DNA from: Plasmopara viticola
Taxonomy: Eukaryota > Oomycota > Peronosporomycetes > Peronosporales > Peronosporaceae
DNA: 64,000 nt
Direction: 5' to 3'
Assembly (NCBI GenBank): GCA_001695595.3
Contig: MBPM02000019.1
Span: 558,001-622,000 of the forward strand
In this document: piece after piece, positions 45,478 through 54,665 of the stretch
Layout: each line of letters starts with the position of its first letter
Position numbering within the stretch: the stretch's first letter is position 1
Made by a program: the position numbers and the translations under genes
The notes under the pieces: generated by a model
What the model was told of the DNA's origin: nothing
The model's input: the letters and a program-made list of their open reading frames with translations, nothing else
Database searches by the model: none

Positions 45478-46463
45478 ATGGAGAAAGGTGCTCATCTCTG
45501 CAAGTATTTCAAACTAATATTGCCTGCTGCTTGGTGGTTGGCCCTCTGCAGCTACGAACAAGGAGGTGGGGATCGCGCCTGCCGTCGTTGAAAAGGGAGA
45601 AGAGGAAGAACACCCACTGCAAACAGGATGGTCCCTTTGGTGCGTGTATTTGTAACATTCAAGACGAATCAAAGTAGTTATAGTGTCTTCAATCATGCTA
45701 CGACATAGGTACGACAAGAAGATGCCGAAGAAAATCGACGTAGGGTACGTTGCTGCTGCTAATGACAAACGTAAAAACCGGTCAAAGTGTGGTCTAAAAT
45801 ATGATTTCATATGACTTTGCAGAACGTATCAGTCAAATTTGCAAAAGATTGCGACTTTTAACACGGTTGAAGACTTTTGGCGGTGCGTGCTGTTTCTCGA
45901 CACACGCTAGACATTGGAGAGCCACTTATGCCGATGATTGTGCGGACAGTCACTATATCCACGTGAAGCGTCCCTCGCAGCTAAGCCGGGATATCAATCT
46001 GTACCTGTTTCGCGACCAGCCCAACTGCGCTCCAATGTGGGAAGCTTTTCCACAGGGTGGCTGCTGGATTCTAAAGATTAAGAAGAAAGCCAACGTTCTA
46101 GGAAAGATGTGGCAAGACCTGGTCTTTGCTGCCATCGGCGAGGCTTTTGGGCAGCTTGACGTCGTGGGAATTGCCATGGCCATTCGATCCAAGGAAGACA
46201 TGCTGTCAGTCTGGAATGCCGATAACACGGACGACACGACCCGTTTCGCCATCGGGTTCGTGCTGGACTACATTTTCTTTTCTCTTAATGTCAACTTACC
46301 TGTTTGTGCGATCATTTTTAGGGAGAAGCTGAAAGAGATTCTCATGTTGGATTCCAATACGTTGGTCGAGTACAAATTTCACGCGAATTCGATCCGGGAC
46401 ATGTCGACGTTCCGCAATGCAAAGCCGTATGTCTTTGCCGCGGCAGCACCGGCTAAAGCTTAA
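45478..46463 (+). CDS. Class II eIF4E family cap-binding protein (4EHP/eIF4E2-like), six exons
   Basis: Predicted exons: 45478-45487, 45552-45639, 45709-45744, 45823-45882, 45950-46255, 46322-46463. Introns are 64, 69, 78, 67 and 66 bp, all GT-AG, joining to 213 residues in frame. Landmarks are HPLQTGW (24-30), TVEDFW (59-64, dorsal Trp64 for 4E-binding partners), PMWE (94-97, cap-stacking Trp95 and Glu96) and SVWN (152-155). The cap-stacking residue equivalent to human eIF4E Trp56 is Tyr47, as in 4EHP. The C-terminal LDSNTLVEYKFHANSI and STFRNAK match 4EHP better than eIF4E1. The predicted role is m7G-cap binding without efficient eIF4G recruitment, hence translational repression. The 10-nt first coding exon is the least certain part. 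The 3' end is convergent with the trehalase gene (117 bp between stops). Confidence 0.85.
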
Positions 46464-46580
46464 TACTAGATTTGTGTTGAGAACTCACGTCGGCGTTCGA
46501 ACGCTCCAAATATCTAATATGCATTTATCTTTGATTATGTCGAGTGTAGAATTTGTGCACTACAGACTTGGGCTTGGAAA

Positions 46581-48803
46581 CTACACTAAAAGATGTTGAT
46601 GGATCGTTAAAAACTTCAAAATCACCCCGTTCGTCCAGCCAAAGCCAAACTGCGGAAAGTACTCGCCGCCAGCACCCAAGCCGCCAATTTCAGAGGCATC
46701 GTACTTTTCAAACATCAACCCCGTTTGCTTCCACGCAGTGAGACTGGTGTGCGTCCATTTTTGCGTTAATTCGCGGGCCAGACTATACGACTCTGCAGTA
46801 TTGACCGCAAGCAAGCCTTCTATCACAATGTCCTGCTCTGGGGGCCACGCATTAGGCGAGTCCCATTGTTGACCAGAAACGGTAGTTGTGGTCTGGACAC
46901 CACCGACTTGGATCAGCCCAGAGCTTTTGAACGCCGCCACGACGTGCTTAAGACGGTCAATGTCGGAAGCATTAAATGCCTTTGCCCAAAGTGGGGCAAA
47001 GTCGGAGACCGAAACAATAGACGAGTGCGTGTCGGTCTCGAGGTCGTAGTCTTTCCAACTCTTGTGTTTCTCACTCCACAAAATAGCGTCAATGGCTTCG
47101 AGTCGATGAGCAGCAGCTTGCTCGAAGAACTGGGCTCGATCGTCGTTTCCTAAGTAGCGGTTAAACTCCATTAAATTGCGCTCTACTCGGTACATAATTG
47201 CGTTCAGGTCAACGGGCACCACTGACGTGGTCGCCATTGATTTCATATCCAATGGATCGCGCAGCCATCGACTGCTAAAGTCCCACCCACTCTCCGCAGC
47301 AGCAATCACATTGTTGTAGTACTTCTCCTTGTGTTGCTCCGTGGCGGCGGCATTCCCACCGTCCATCTGCATGGTGCGACCAAAAATCTCAGCCGCCACT
47401 AGCACGTCTTCACGATACGACTCTGGGCGGGGATGATTCGCATTCGACGTGTAGCGATTCAGCACATACGTCACTTCACCCGTGGCTCCCGCACTAGCGT
47501 TCCGCCGCGTCAATTTCACGGCATGCCCACATGGGCCATGCTGCATCCAAAAGTCGTACTCCCGTTCCAGAATCGGCAATGCAGCTCGCAAGTACTCGTC
47601 ATCATACTCGCTTTCACTTTCATTCACCGGCACGCGAGCAACGAGCTTGACCATATCGGAAAGCATGGGAGGCTGCGACCGCGTCAAGTAGTAGATCCGC
47701 CCACCATTGGGCACGAATCCAAAGTCGGAGACGAACTCTAACAAGTGGTTGACAATCCCTCGAGCCGTGGCAGGCATGTCACTGACCAAAAGGCCTTGCA
47801 CAATCCAATACGAATCCCAATAATAGCTTTCGCGAAACCGTCCACCCGGCACAATCAAGACGTCGGCCGGCTGGTCCGAGCTCAATTCATTTATTCTCCG
47901 CGACCGAAGCAGGGAACTCTTGACTTGAGGATTATAAATGCGTCCCAGACTCTGCCAGATTTGATGCAAGTCAAACGCCCATTTGCGCAGTACGTCGTCT
48001 TGAATGTTCGCAATCATCGTGGGATACGTCATGCCTTGGTAGTCAAAGGGTGTGATTGGCAAGAGATCCGTGCCTGGTGGATCAAAGTGGTCGTCAAGAA
48101 AGCCCCGCAGCATGTCCTTGTGCGATTCATTCATACGTGGCTGAAAGTCAGTCATGGACAATTCACGACGCTGGAAATCGACGAGGATTTTAAAGGCGCT
48201 ACTATTTGCTTTGATGGGCATGTCGACAAAGTGTTTACTGTCTGAAAAGACGTTGGCCATTTGAACAGCATGCAGGAGCGGACCTCGGCAGTAAATATCC
48301 ATCGACCGTTCCAATTCGACATCGACGCCCAGGGAGATCGTGGCATCCGATAAGAGTTCGTCTTGCGTAGGTGGGGTGCTCTTCATGCGGCGAAGAAACG
48401 AGCCGAACCGTCGTCCACCGCTCAGAATGTCCCCACCATATCGGTGCAGCGAAAAGGATGGGGTCCGCTTGAGGACAGGATCGGTGGCCTTGAGTGACAA
48501 GAGTTTGAGGCACCCCGCGACAAGAACCACGACCACGAGGATCTCCATCAAACACCGCACGTGGCGGGACAAGACGGCGGCCACTGGATGCTTTGGCACA
48601 TTTTGAGCACGTTTGACGGGCGTTTTACCTTGCGTGGTGCTTTGTTTGGGCAATAAGAGGTTCTTCTCGCCTCGATTCGAGGCGTGGGACCCATCCCACC
48701 ACGTAAGCCACGTCGTGTGATGCCACGATTCGACTTTATCGCGTTCAGAGCTCGTGTGCATGCAATTGAATACTGGGGAAGTGGGCGAGGACGTCGGCGG
48801 CAT
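46581..48803 (-). CDS. Trehalase, GH37, type II membrane-anchored
   Basis: 740 residues, single exon. A cytosolic-looking N-terminal tail (1-84) precedes one hydrophobic segment (about 86-104, MEILVVVVLVAGCLKLLSL). A basic linker and the GH37 domain follow (about 165-740). Signature 1 is at 319-332 (PGGRFRESYYWDSY), the ESGWDFSSRW motif carries presumed acid Asp508, signature 2 is at 645-654 (QQWDSPNAWP), and MFEKYD carries presumed base Glu699. GAGGEY is at 710-715. The topology predicts a catalytic domain on the lumenal or outer side of the membrane, so it could hydrolyse external trehalose and feed glucose uptake. The catalytic domain is a clear paralogue of the trehalase at 34299-36101. 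Catalytic residues are intact. Confidence 0.93.
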   Translation of the reverse strand: MPPTSSPTSPVFNCMHTSSERDKVESWHHTTWLTWWDGSHASNRGEKNLLLPKQSTTQGKTPVKRAQNVPKHPVAAVLSRHVRCLMEILVVVVLVAGCLKLLSLKATDPVLKRTPSFSLHRYGGDILSGGRRFGSFLRRMKSTPPTQDELLSDATISLGVDVELERSMDIYCRGPLLHAVQMANVFSDSKHFVDMPIKANSSAFKILVDFQRRELSMTDFQPRMNESHKDMLRGFLDDHFDPPGTDLLPITPFDYQGMTYPTMIANIQDDVLRKWAFDLHQIWQSLGRIYNPQVKSSLLRSRRINELSSDQPADVLIVPGGRFRESYYWDSYWIVQGLLVSDMPATARGIVNHLLEFVSDFGFVPNGGRIYYLTRSQPPMLSDMVKLVARVPVNESESEYDDEYLRAALPILEREYDFWMQHGPCGHAVKLTRRNASAGATGEVTYVLNRYTSNANHPRPESYREDVLVAAEIFGRTMQMDGGNAAATEQHKEKYYNNVIAAAESGWDFSSRWLRDPLDMKSMATTSVVPVDLNAIMYRVERNLMEFNRYLGNDDRAQFFEQAAAHRLEAIDAILWSEKHKSWKDYDLETDTHSSIVSVSDFAPLWAKAFNASDIDRLKHVVAAFKSSGLIQVGGVQTTTTVSGQQWDSPNAWPPEQDIVIEGLLAVNTAESYSLARELTQKWTHTSLTAWKQTGLMFEKYDASEIGGLGAGGEYFPQFGFGWTNGVILKFLTIHQHLLV

Positions 48804-51800
48804 CGACTAACTAGCTCTGGAGCGCGAATGACGGAATGTTGATCCGGGCAAGGCATTCTAAACTTCTGAGAAAATTGCTTTTTTTCTGTACTGTATTTTT
48901 TGTTTGCGTTCGAAAACCTACTACGGAATCGTGCCGCACGACGCTTCGCTGTAACGTTTATAACGCCTTTGCCTGCAATTCGATACGAACCCGTAACTGG
49001 ACCTCACACCCTATTTTCAACAAGGCTACCGTGACATTGCCGCCTTGGCGCTGTGCTCGAGCAACTTGAAGATTTGGATTTCTGATCTATTGCACATCCC
49101 GACGAAGAGTTGCAGTACTGCTTGGTAGATTAGGTTGATGAAGAGGCAAACACCCCGACCCTATCTCAACCAGCTGGTCGGGAAAGGCCATGTGCCGTGC
49201 GGTGCAATAAAAGCCAAAAATTAGCAGCAGTTATGTGCGCTAGGCCTCCTTTTAATAACGACCATGTTACTCGCGAGTCTACCTCCAGTTATGAATAAAT
49301 GTACTAGGAGGACATAAATAGCCACGGTAATGATATGCCGACCGTCACGATGTCGTGAGCAAGATTTCAATGTATTGTACTTTTAACAGCTCCGTGAGAG
49401 TGTCGCGATGATTTTTTTTCAATAAACACTGGGTAAGTGTTAGCAGTCTATCATTGAAGTTGTGCGCTTGGCCTTTAGCTGGATGTACCAGCGCTGTACT
49501 AGCACGACATGACTGTTCGGTACGAATGGATTGCTTATTGGAGGGTATTGTACGAAACCCATTCTATTTGAAGATAAACCGGATAGTGTCGTTTCGGACT
49601 GGTTGTCAAAATCTGGTGACAATTTGCTTTGCCAATCTTTGAAATGTCGCAGTGCGGATCCGGAAGGTAGCCAACACCTGCGTAATTATTAGTCTTGATA
49701 GCAGCCCACGGGCAATAAACAACAACAACAAAATCTGGTTTACGATACAGCCATGTGTAGTCCTTGATCTTGGCCACATTCCCATAGCTTGCTTCATGCC
49801 AGTCGATAGAATCCGATGAACTACGTACAAGCGATGATAGAGGCAAGAGCGATATTGAGGAACGAGGGTCTGGCATGGTACAACAGAGTGCCGACGGCTT
49901 CTTCGTGTCGATGCTTACCGCCAAAGACTTATGCATTGCCGCGCCTAGTTTACGTTTTGTACCCCCATACAAGCCTGAGTGACTCTTGATGAATCTTGTA
50001 TGTTAAAGCACTCAAGCAGCTTTGCAAAGTAGGCAAAGCAATCTTCATCAAAATGTGGCAACTCTAAATTATCAGGCAAAACAACAGCTTACAAAGGTCT
50101 ACACCTTGTATTCTATCTTCGAGGCTCTCATCACAGCCTTTCTTGTCGCGTCAATCGACTCAAATATCAAGACTGGTAGTCTTGGCACAACTTTGCTGCT
50201 ATAGTTCACACTGCCTGCTAAACTAGGCAGGCATATATTAAATTTTGCCAGGCTACTTGAAAGAGGATTACAGATGTTGCATCTATATTCAGAGTGCTAT
50301 ATACTCTAAATTAGAGATTAAGGAAATTATCAGAAAATTTTATTATTCACCTTTTCTTTATTTCATAACTTTTTTTTGGCATTTAGGAAGTTTCTTGTAT
50401 TTATTGAATGTAATAAGAAACTATTTCTTATAAAAGTGACGCTTTCTAAAAAAAGTTAATTCCCAAAAAAAATTAAAGAAAATTGCATTTAATTAAAATT
50501 AAAGGCAATCTTTTTTCCAACTTTTGGGTTCCGCGTCCCATTAAATCTACCTACAAACGGGTTATCTCTCCCCTATGACGAGTATGACTATCTCATTTAC
50601 AGCTCTATGTCAATGATTAGGCAGCATCAATGTCTGCTTGCTGTGCGTACAGAACAATTGGCAGCAAGTACTTTGAATCTATCATGGTCTCGGCCGGCAA
50701 GTACGAGTCGTAATGCGCAATCCTAAATTTGGTTTAAGCCCAGTTCAGCCAAAAATGCGTGATCTTTATATGCGGCCAAATAATCAAAATACTTTTTGAT
50801 CTATCGTGCATTCCTGGACACTTCACCACTAAATATGTCCCTCGTTTTTGACTAATATGTCAATTCATTAATAGCACATTGAACTCATCAAGAATAAATA
50901 CAGCCATCGAGGACTCAACTTGAATCGCTGGTGCAACAGAGTCAAAAAATTAAGCGCATAATAATTTTGGGATGTGAGATGGATGACGGAACACGGTCAT
51001 TTACAAGATCATGAACTTCTAATGCATAGCATTTGCTTTACTCATGCTATTGGAGCAGCATTGATAGCGCCAGCTTTCGCTTCCCTCTGACTGCTAAAGT
51101 GAATAAAAGTTCACAAGAATTTTACGACATGTACTTAACTATAAACGCAACAATGATGACGTCCTCACAAATAGATCTAGCTGATGGGCAACATTGCTTG
51201 GATTAATATAAAAGACTGCGTGCTCCCAGCAAGAAAGACATAGGTTGGGCTGAGTAGCACGTTTGCTATCATTTGAAGCATTTGGCAAAATTGACGTCTT
51301 GATGATGTTTGAAAAGGGCGTCTCCAAATTTATTTCTGAGGGAGTACGAACCTCAGTAATCATCTCAAAGTTGTGAACAGTGAGCAAAGTCATAATTGAG
51401 TTGATCAAGGGCTGTGCCGTAATGTTACGATGTTGCCAATAACTTAGACATCACTTTGTTTCGTAAAGTAAAAAATTGTTTTCTGAATTTCGCTCGTAGG
51501 TAGCACAAACAACCGTACAATAGCTCAAGGGACCGTTTTGGAAAATGATTCCACACGCATCGCTCACGATAATATTTAACGATCTTCGAAGCTTCAATTT
51601 TAAATTGTAATTGAAGCTTTCTTTGGAATTGGCACATTCCCGTTGCACAAACCTTACTCTCTCATTGACCTTCCTTTGCTACTTATAGAAAAATGTATTT
51701 TTTCTTGTCTTTATAAGCATGCCACGCCTTATATGTTATGTCGAATAAATAGGTGGAAGATTGCCAAACACTTTTTGCAGCTATCTCGTCTTCACAACAG

Positions 51801-53470
51801 TTTTCACGTAGACGCATAGTCACTGACTGAATTTGCGTGAAAGAGAGGCAATTGATGATGTACAAGCGTTCTTATCGATCTAAGATTTGAGGTGAACAGA
51901 CATACCATATATGCAGCATCTGTTGTTTCGGCCTTGCACGCTACGCGTGCGAAGGCTATCGTCCACACACGAGCTTTTCACCAGGTAGGCGTTTGCTTTT
52001 CTGTGCATCGATGAATCGACAAGCCTCAATTAGGCTACCCATCGTGTATTGCCGAGTTATACAAAACGATTGGCCAGCCTCATGAGTTCGGCTTTTTAGC
52101 GGTGGTTCGTCCGGCGCAGAATACTCCCCGCACACGAATGGTGGGACTTACCACCAGGGCTTCTGCATGGCTGGTGAGTGTGACGATAATTCTTATACAA
52201 TTGGGGTATCGAAACAAACTCTCGGTAGATGCAACCGTTTCGACAGCATCGCCGCGAGTCATCGTCTCGTGAAGGGTGCAATCACTTTCTAAGCAGCAAT
52301 AGATTAGGTTTGATCCCTACTACGGTGGTTATTTATACCCTGTGTGGATGTTAAAATTGTCATTGCCAGCAAGCGCAATTTTGCTCGTAATTATTGGTTT
52401 GCCATTAGCAAGCACGTTAATTTGCATCATCCAATCGCTTTACCATGAGCGTAATGAGAAATGGATCATCAATTTGTCACAAAAACTTCATTCGTAATAA
52501 ATATGTTGATGGACCAGCCTGATGGAGTAAGCCTTTTTCGGTAAAGCAACAATTTGTCGAGTGTAGTATGCGTGATTCGGATAAAGAAACAGGCCGTCAA
52601 GGGAGCGATTTAGTACTCTTACCGCTCATCATAATGGCTCCAAGGAGATTCATTTTACCGTTGACGTACAGAAGCTGCGAACAGCGTTGATCTATCTGGA
52701 TCACTTTTGTAACTAGTGGATTTGATTTAAGTGGCCTTTATATAAGCTTGACTGACAGTCCAACGTTCGCGATGTCTTGCACGTCGAAGCGCTTTTCTAG
52801 GTGTTAATCGACAAAGGTGGATTATGCTACAATACGGGCAATTGGATTTACACACGTGCAGTTTAACGACAATTGGTCTTTTGCTTCTCTCGACACGTGG
52901 TAACACAGAAATCTAATTATTGGAAAAATCCTGACAGCTTTGCTTTCTAAATAGGCATTAAACGTTAAGGCAAGGCGTGTGATCTTACTAAAACAGGCGG
53001 TTTGCACTTACCTTCTTATCTGCTCTCAAAAATACACTTTGAAGCTGTCGTGCTCTTAAATCTAGCATATTCGTTTTGCTGGCGAGCACACCTTTACTTT
53101 AACTCTAGCTTAAGCTTCACTATTTCGTTTTTGGATATGCACAAGTCAGTCAGAAAGTATGGGCATTGGCTACAGGATGCAGATTATTAAACGACGTCGG
53201 AATATGCGGCATTTTGCATAGACCTTGTGTTTATTTATTCGTGCTTAAAATAATCGACTAGCTGTAAATAGTAGACTATTTCAATGATAGTTGTTCGTTT
53301 ATGCAATTATGACTAAGGACATGTGCCTGATTTGCAATATACTTTGCAGGCGAAACCCATGGCTGCAGTTATACATAGTCATTAAGCTAGAAATACTTCT
53401 AGCCGTTGCGGTGGGCACATTCCCACGTCTACGATGGTCTGCCTAGTCTACTCAGCGTAGCCTTTCGTCT
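48804..53470. other. Gene-poor stretch with a decayed copia-like fragment
   Basis: The minus strand at 49535-49972 is open for 145 codons. It contains NYAGVGYLPDPHCDISKIGK, which resembles the RNase H region of Ty1/copia elements (AGYLSDPH..SQTG), so it is probably a copia relic rather than a host gene. The rest (50000-53470) is AT-rich with no recognised gene. A plus-strand fragment near 52500 (NMLMDQPDGV) might be copia RT, but this is weak. The 48836-49069 frame abuts the trehalase start and has no domain. Confidence 0.4.
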
Positions 53471-53477
53471 TCCACTG

Positions 53478-53494
53478 CATCATTCTAAAATCTG
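53478..53494 (+). promoter_or_regulatory. Possible initiator of the EGF-like protein gene
   Basis: GCATCATTCTAAAATCT lies 33-49 bases upstream of the ATG at 53527 and partly matches the oomycete initiator plus CAWTTT-type element (CATTCT followed by AAAATC). Tentative. Confidence 0.3.
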
Positions 53495-53526
53495 CAACCT
53501 ACGCCGACTACTCTATAGTTACTGCG

Positions 53527-54543
53527 ATGAAGTCTGCTGGAATTTTATCCGTGGCGATGTTTACAGCTAGTGTCGCCGCGGACACCAAATCGTCGACTTT
53601 TCCAGGGCGTTGTGAGACGACGAAAGATTGCACAACGTACGGATCCAACTACGCCTGCGTTTCCGTCGATACAAGTGTTGCGGGATTGGAGCAACTGAGT
53701 ATGTGTATTCCGGGTGCCCAAGTGTGCAGTGGCCGCATTGCCGGACTCTGTCCAACCTTCTCGACTTGGCCAGCGAAGTATCGCGTGATTCAACCCATTT
53801 GCGCCTTCGTAGAGGTCAATAATTGCGATGAACTTTACAACGTGACGGTGACAAGCAATGCTGGTAGCAATGGTACAGTTGATGACGACAATGACATTGC
53901 AATTAGCTCTGCCAGTGGTACTGGCACGGTACAATGTTATCAGCGTAATTTTACCGCCAATGACGAGTATGTTGTGGTAAATGGTATCTATCAATGTCTT
54001 GACAAGGCTAAGTACGTCGCTAACAACGGTGGCCACATTAAAAACATCACCGACACGGTCGTGAAGCAATGCGGTTGGAATACTACAAGCCAGACGCTTT
54101 GCAGTGGACAAGGATCGTGCTCGCCCCTCGTGGACTTTGCTCAGGACTATGAATGCAAGTGCAATGCCGGTTACAATTCTTCCGACTTTTGCTACGCTGT
54201 GACGTCGAATGATTGCAGCAGCGTTGCTCAGTGCGGAACGGAAGGGACATGCAGTTTTGATGCAGGCACGACTACTGGTGAGTGCGCGTGTGAAGCGGGA
54301 GCAAAGGGCAATCAATGTTTGCAGTGTGACGCTTCGGCTAAATCTAGTGTCGTGTGCAATGGACACGGAACGTGTGCATCAAATGGGACGTGCACATGTT
54401 CGGAAGGTTACAATGGCACTTTTTGCGGTGATTCAACCGGTAGCAAGACTGCATCTACCACTCCGTCGGAAGCCACGTCTGTTAAAATGGCGTTTAGCAC
54501 CATTATGGCAGCAACCTTTATTGTAGTTGCTATCGGTTTTTAG
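53527..54543 (+). CDS. Secreted GPI-anchored EGF-like surface protein
   Basis: 338 residues. A signal peptide occupies 1-18 (ILSVAMFTASVAA). A Cys-rich N-terminal domain (29-160) has paired cysteines (CETTKDC, MCIPGAQVC, AGLC, ICAF, NNC). At least two EGF-like modules follow: 192-222 (SGQGSC, ECKCNAGY) and 277-300 (CNGHGTC, GTCTCSEGYNGTFC), with a further Cys-rich stretch at 230-267. About eight N-glycosylation sequons are visible. The C-terminus has a Ser/Thr-rich stretch (302-319) followed by a hydrophobic tail with no cytoplasmic part (321-338), a classic GPI-attachment signal. It should therefore sit on the cell surface or wall. Function is unknown; adhesion is an inference from the fold. 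The stop is 122 bases from the stop of the convergent deubiquitinase gene. Confidence 0.82.
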   Translation: MKSAGILSVAMFTASVAADTKSSTFPGRCETTKDCTTYGSNYACVSVDTSVAGLEQLSMCIPGAQVCSGRIAGLCPTFSTWPAKYRVIQPICAFVEVNNCDELYNVTVTSNAGSNGTVDDDNDIAISSASGTGTVQCYQRNFTANDEYVVVNGIYQCLDKAKYVANNGGHIKNITDTVVKQCGWNTTSQTLCSGQGSCSPLVDFAQDYECKCNAGYNSSDFCYAVTSNDCSSVAQCGTEGTCSFDAGTTTGECACEAGAKGNQCLQCDASAKSSVVCNGHGTCASNGTCTCSEGYNGTFCGDSTGSKTASTTPSEATSVKMAFSTIMAATFIVVAIGF

Positions 54544-54665
54544 AATTGATTCGAATTTGCTTTATTAAAGAATTGAAGTTGCCGCTTAGGGATTCGAGTT
54601 TGGGAGCCATTGTCCTGACTTCATTACGGGCGCTTTATTGTATAGTAAAATGTAAATTGACAGGT

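Noticed and set aside
48836..49069. 77-codon frame with a hydrophobic start next to the membrane trehalase
   Set aside because: It lies in the trehalase promoter region, has no domain and no supporting initiator.
49535..49972. 145-codon minus frame as a host gene
   Set aside because: The GYLPDPH..SKIGK region resembles copia RNase H, and the rest has no host-protein similarity I recognise.
53545..54366. 273-codon minus-strand open frame inside the EGF-like gene
   Set aside because: Shadow of the plus-strand gene, which has a signal peptide, ordered cysteines and a GPI signal.
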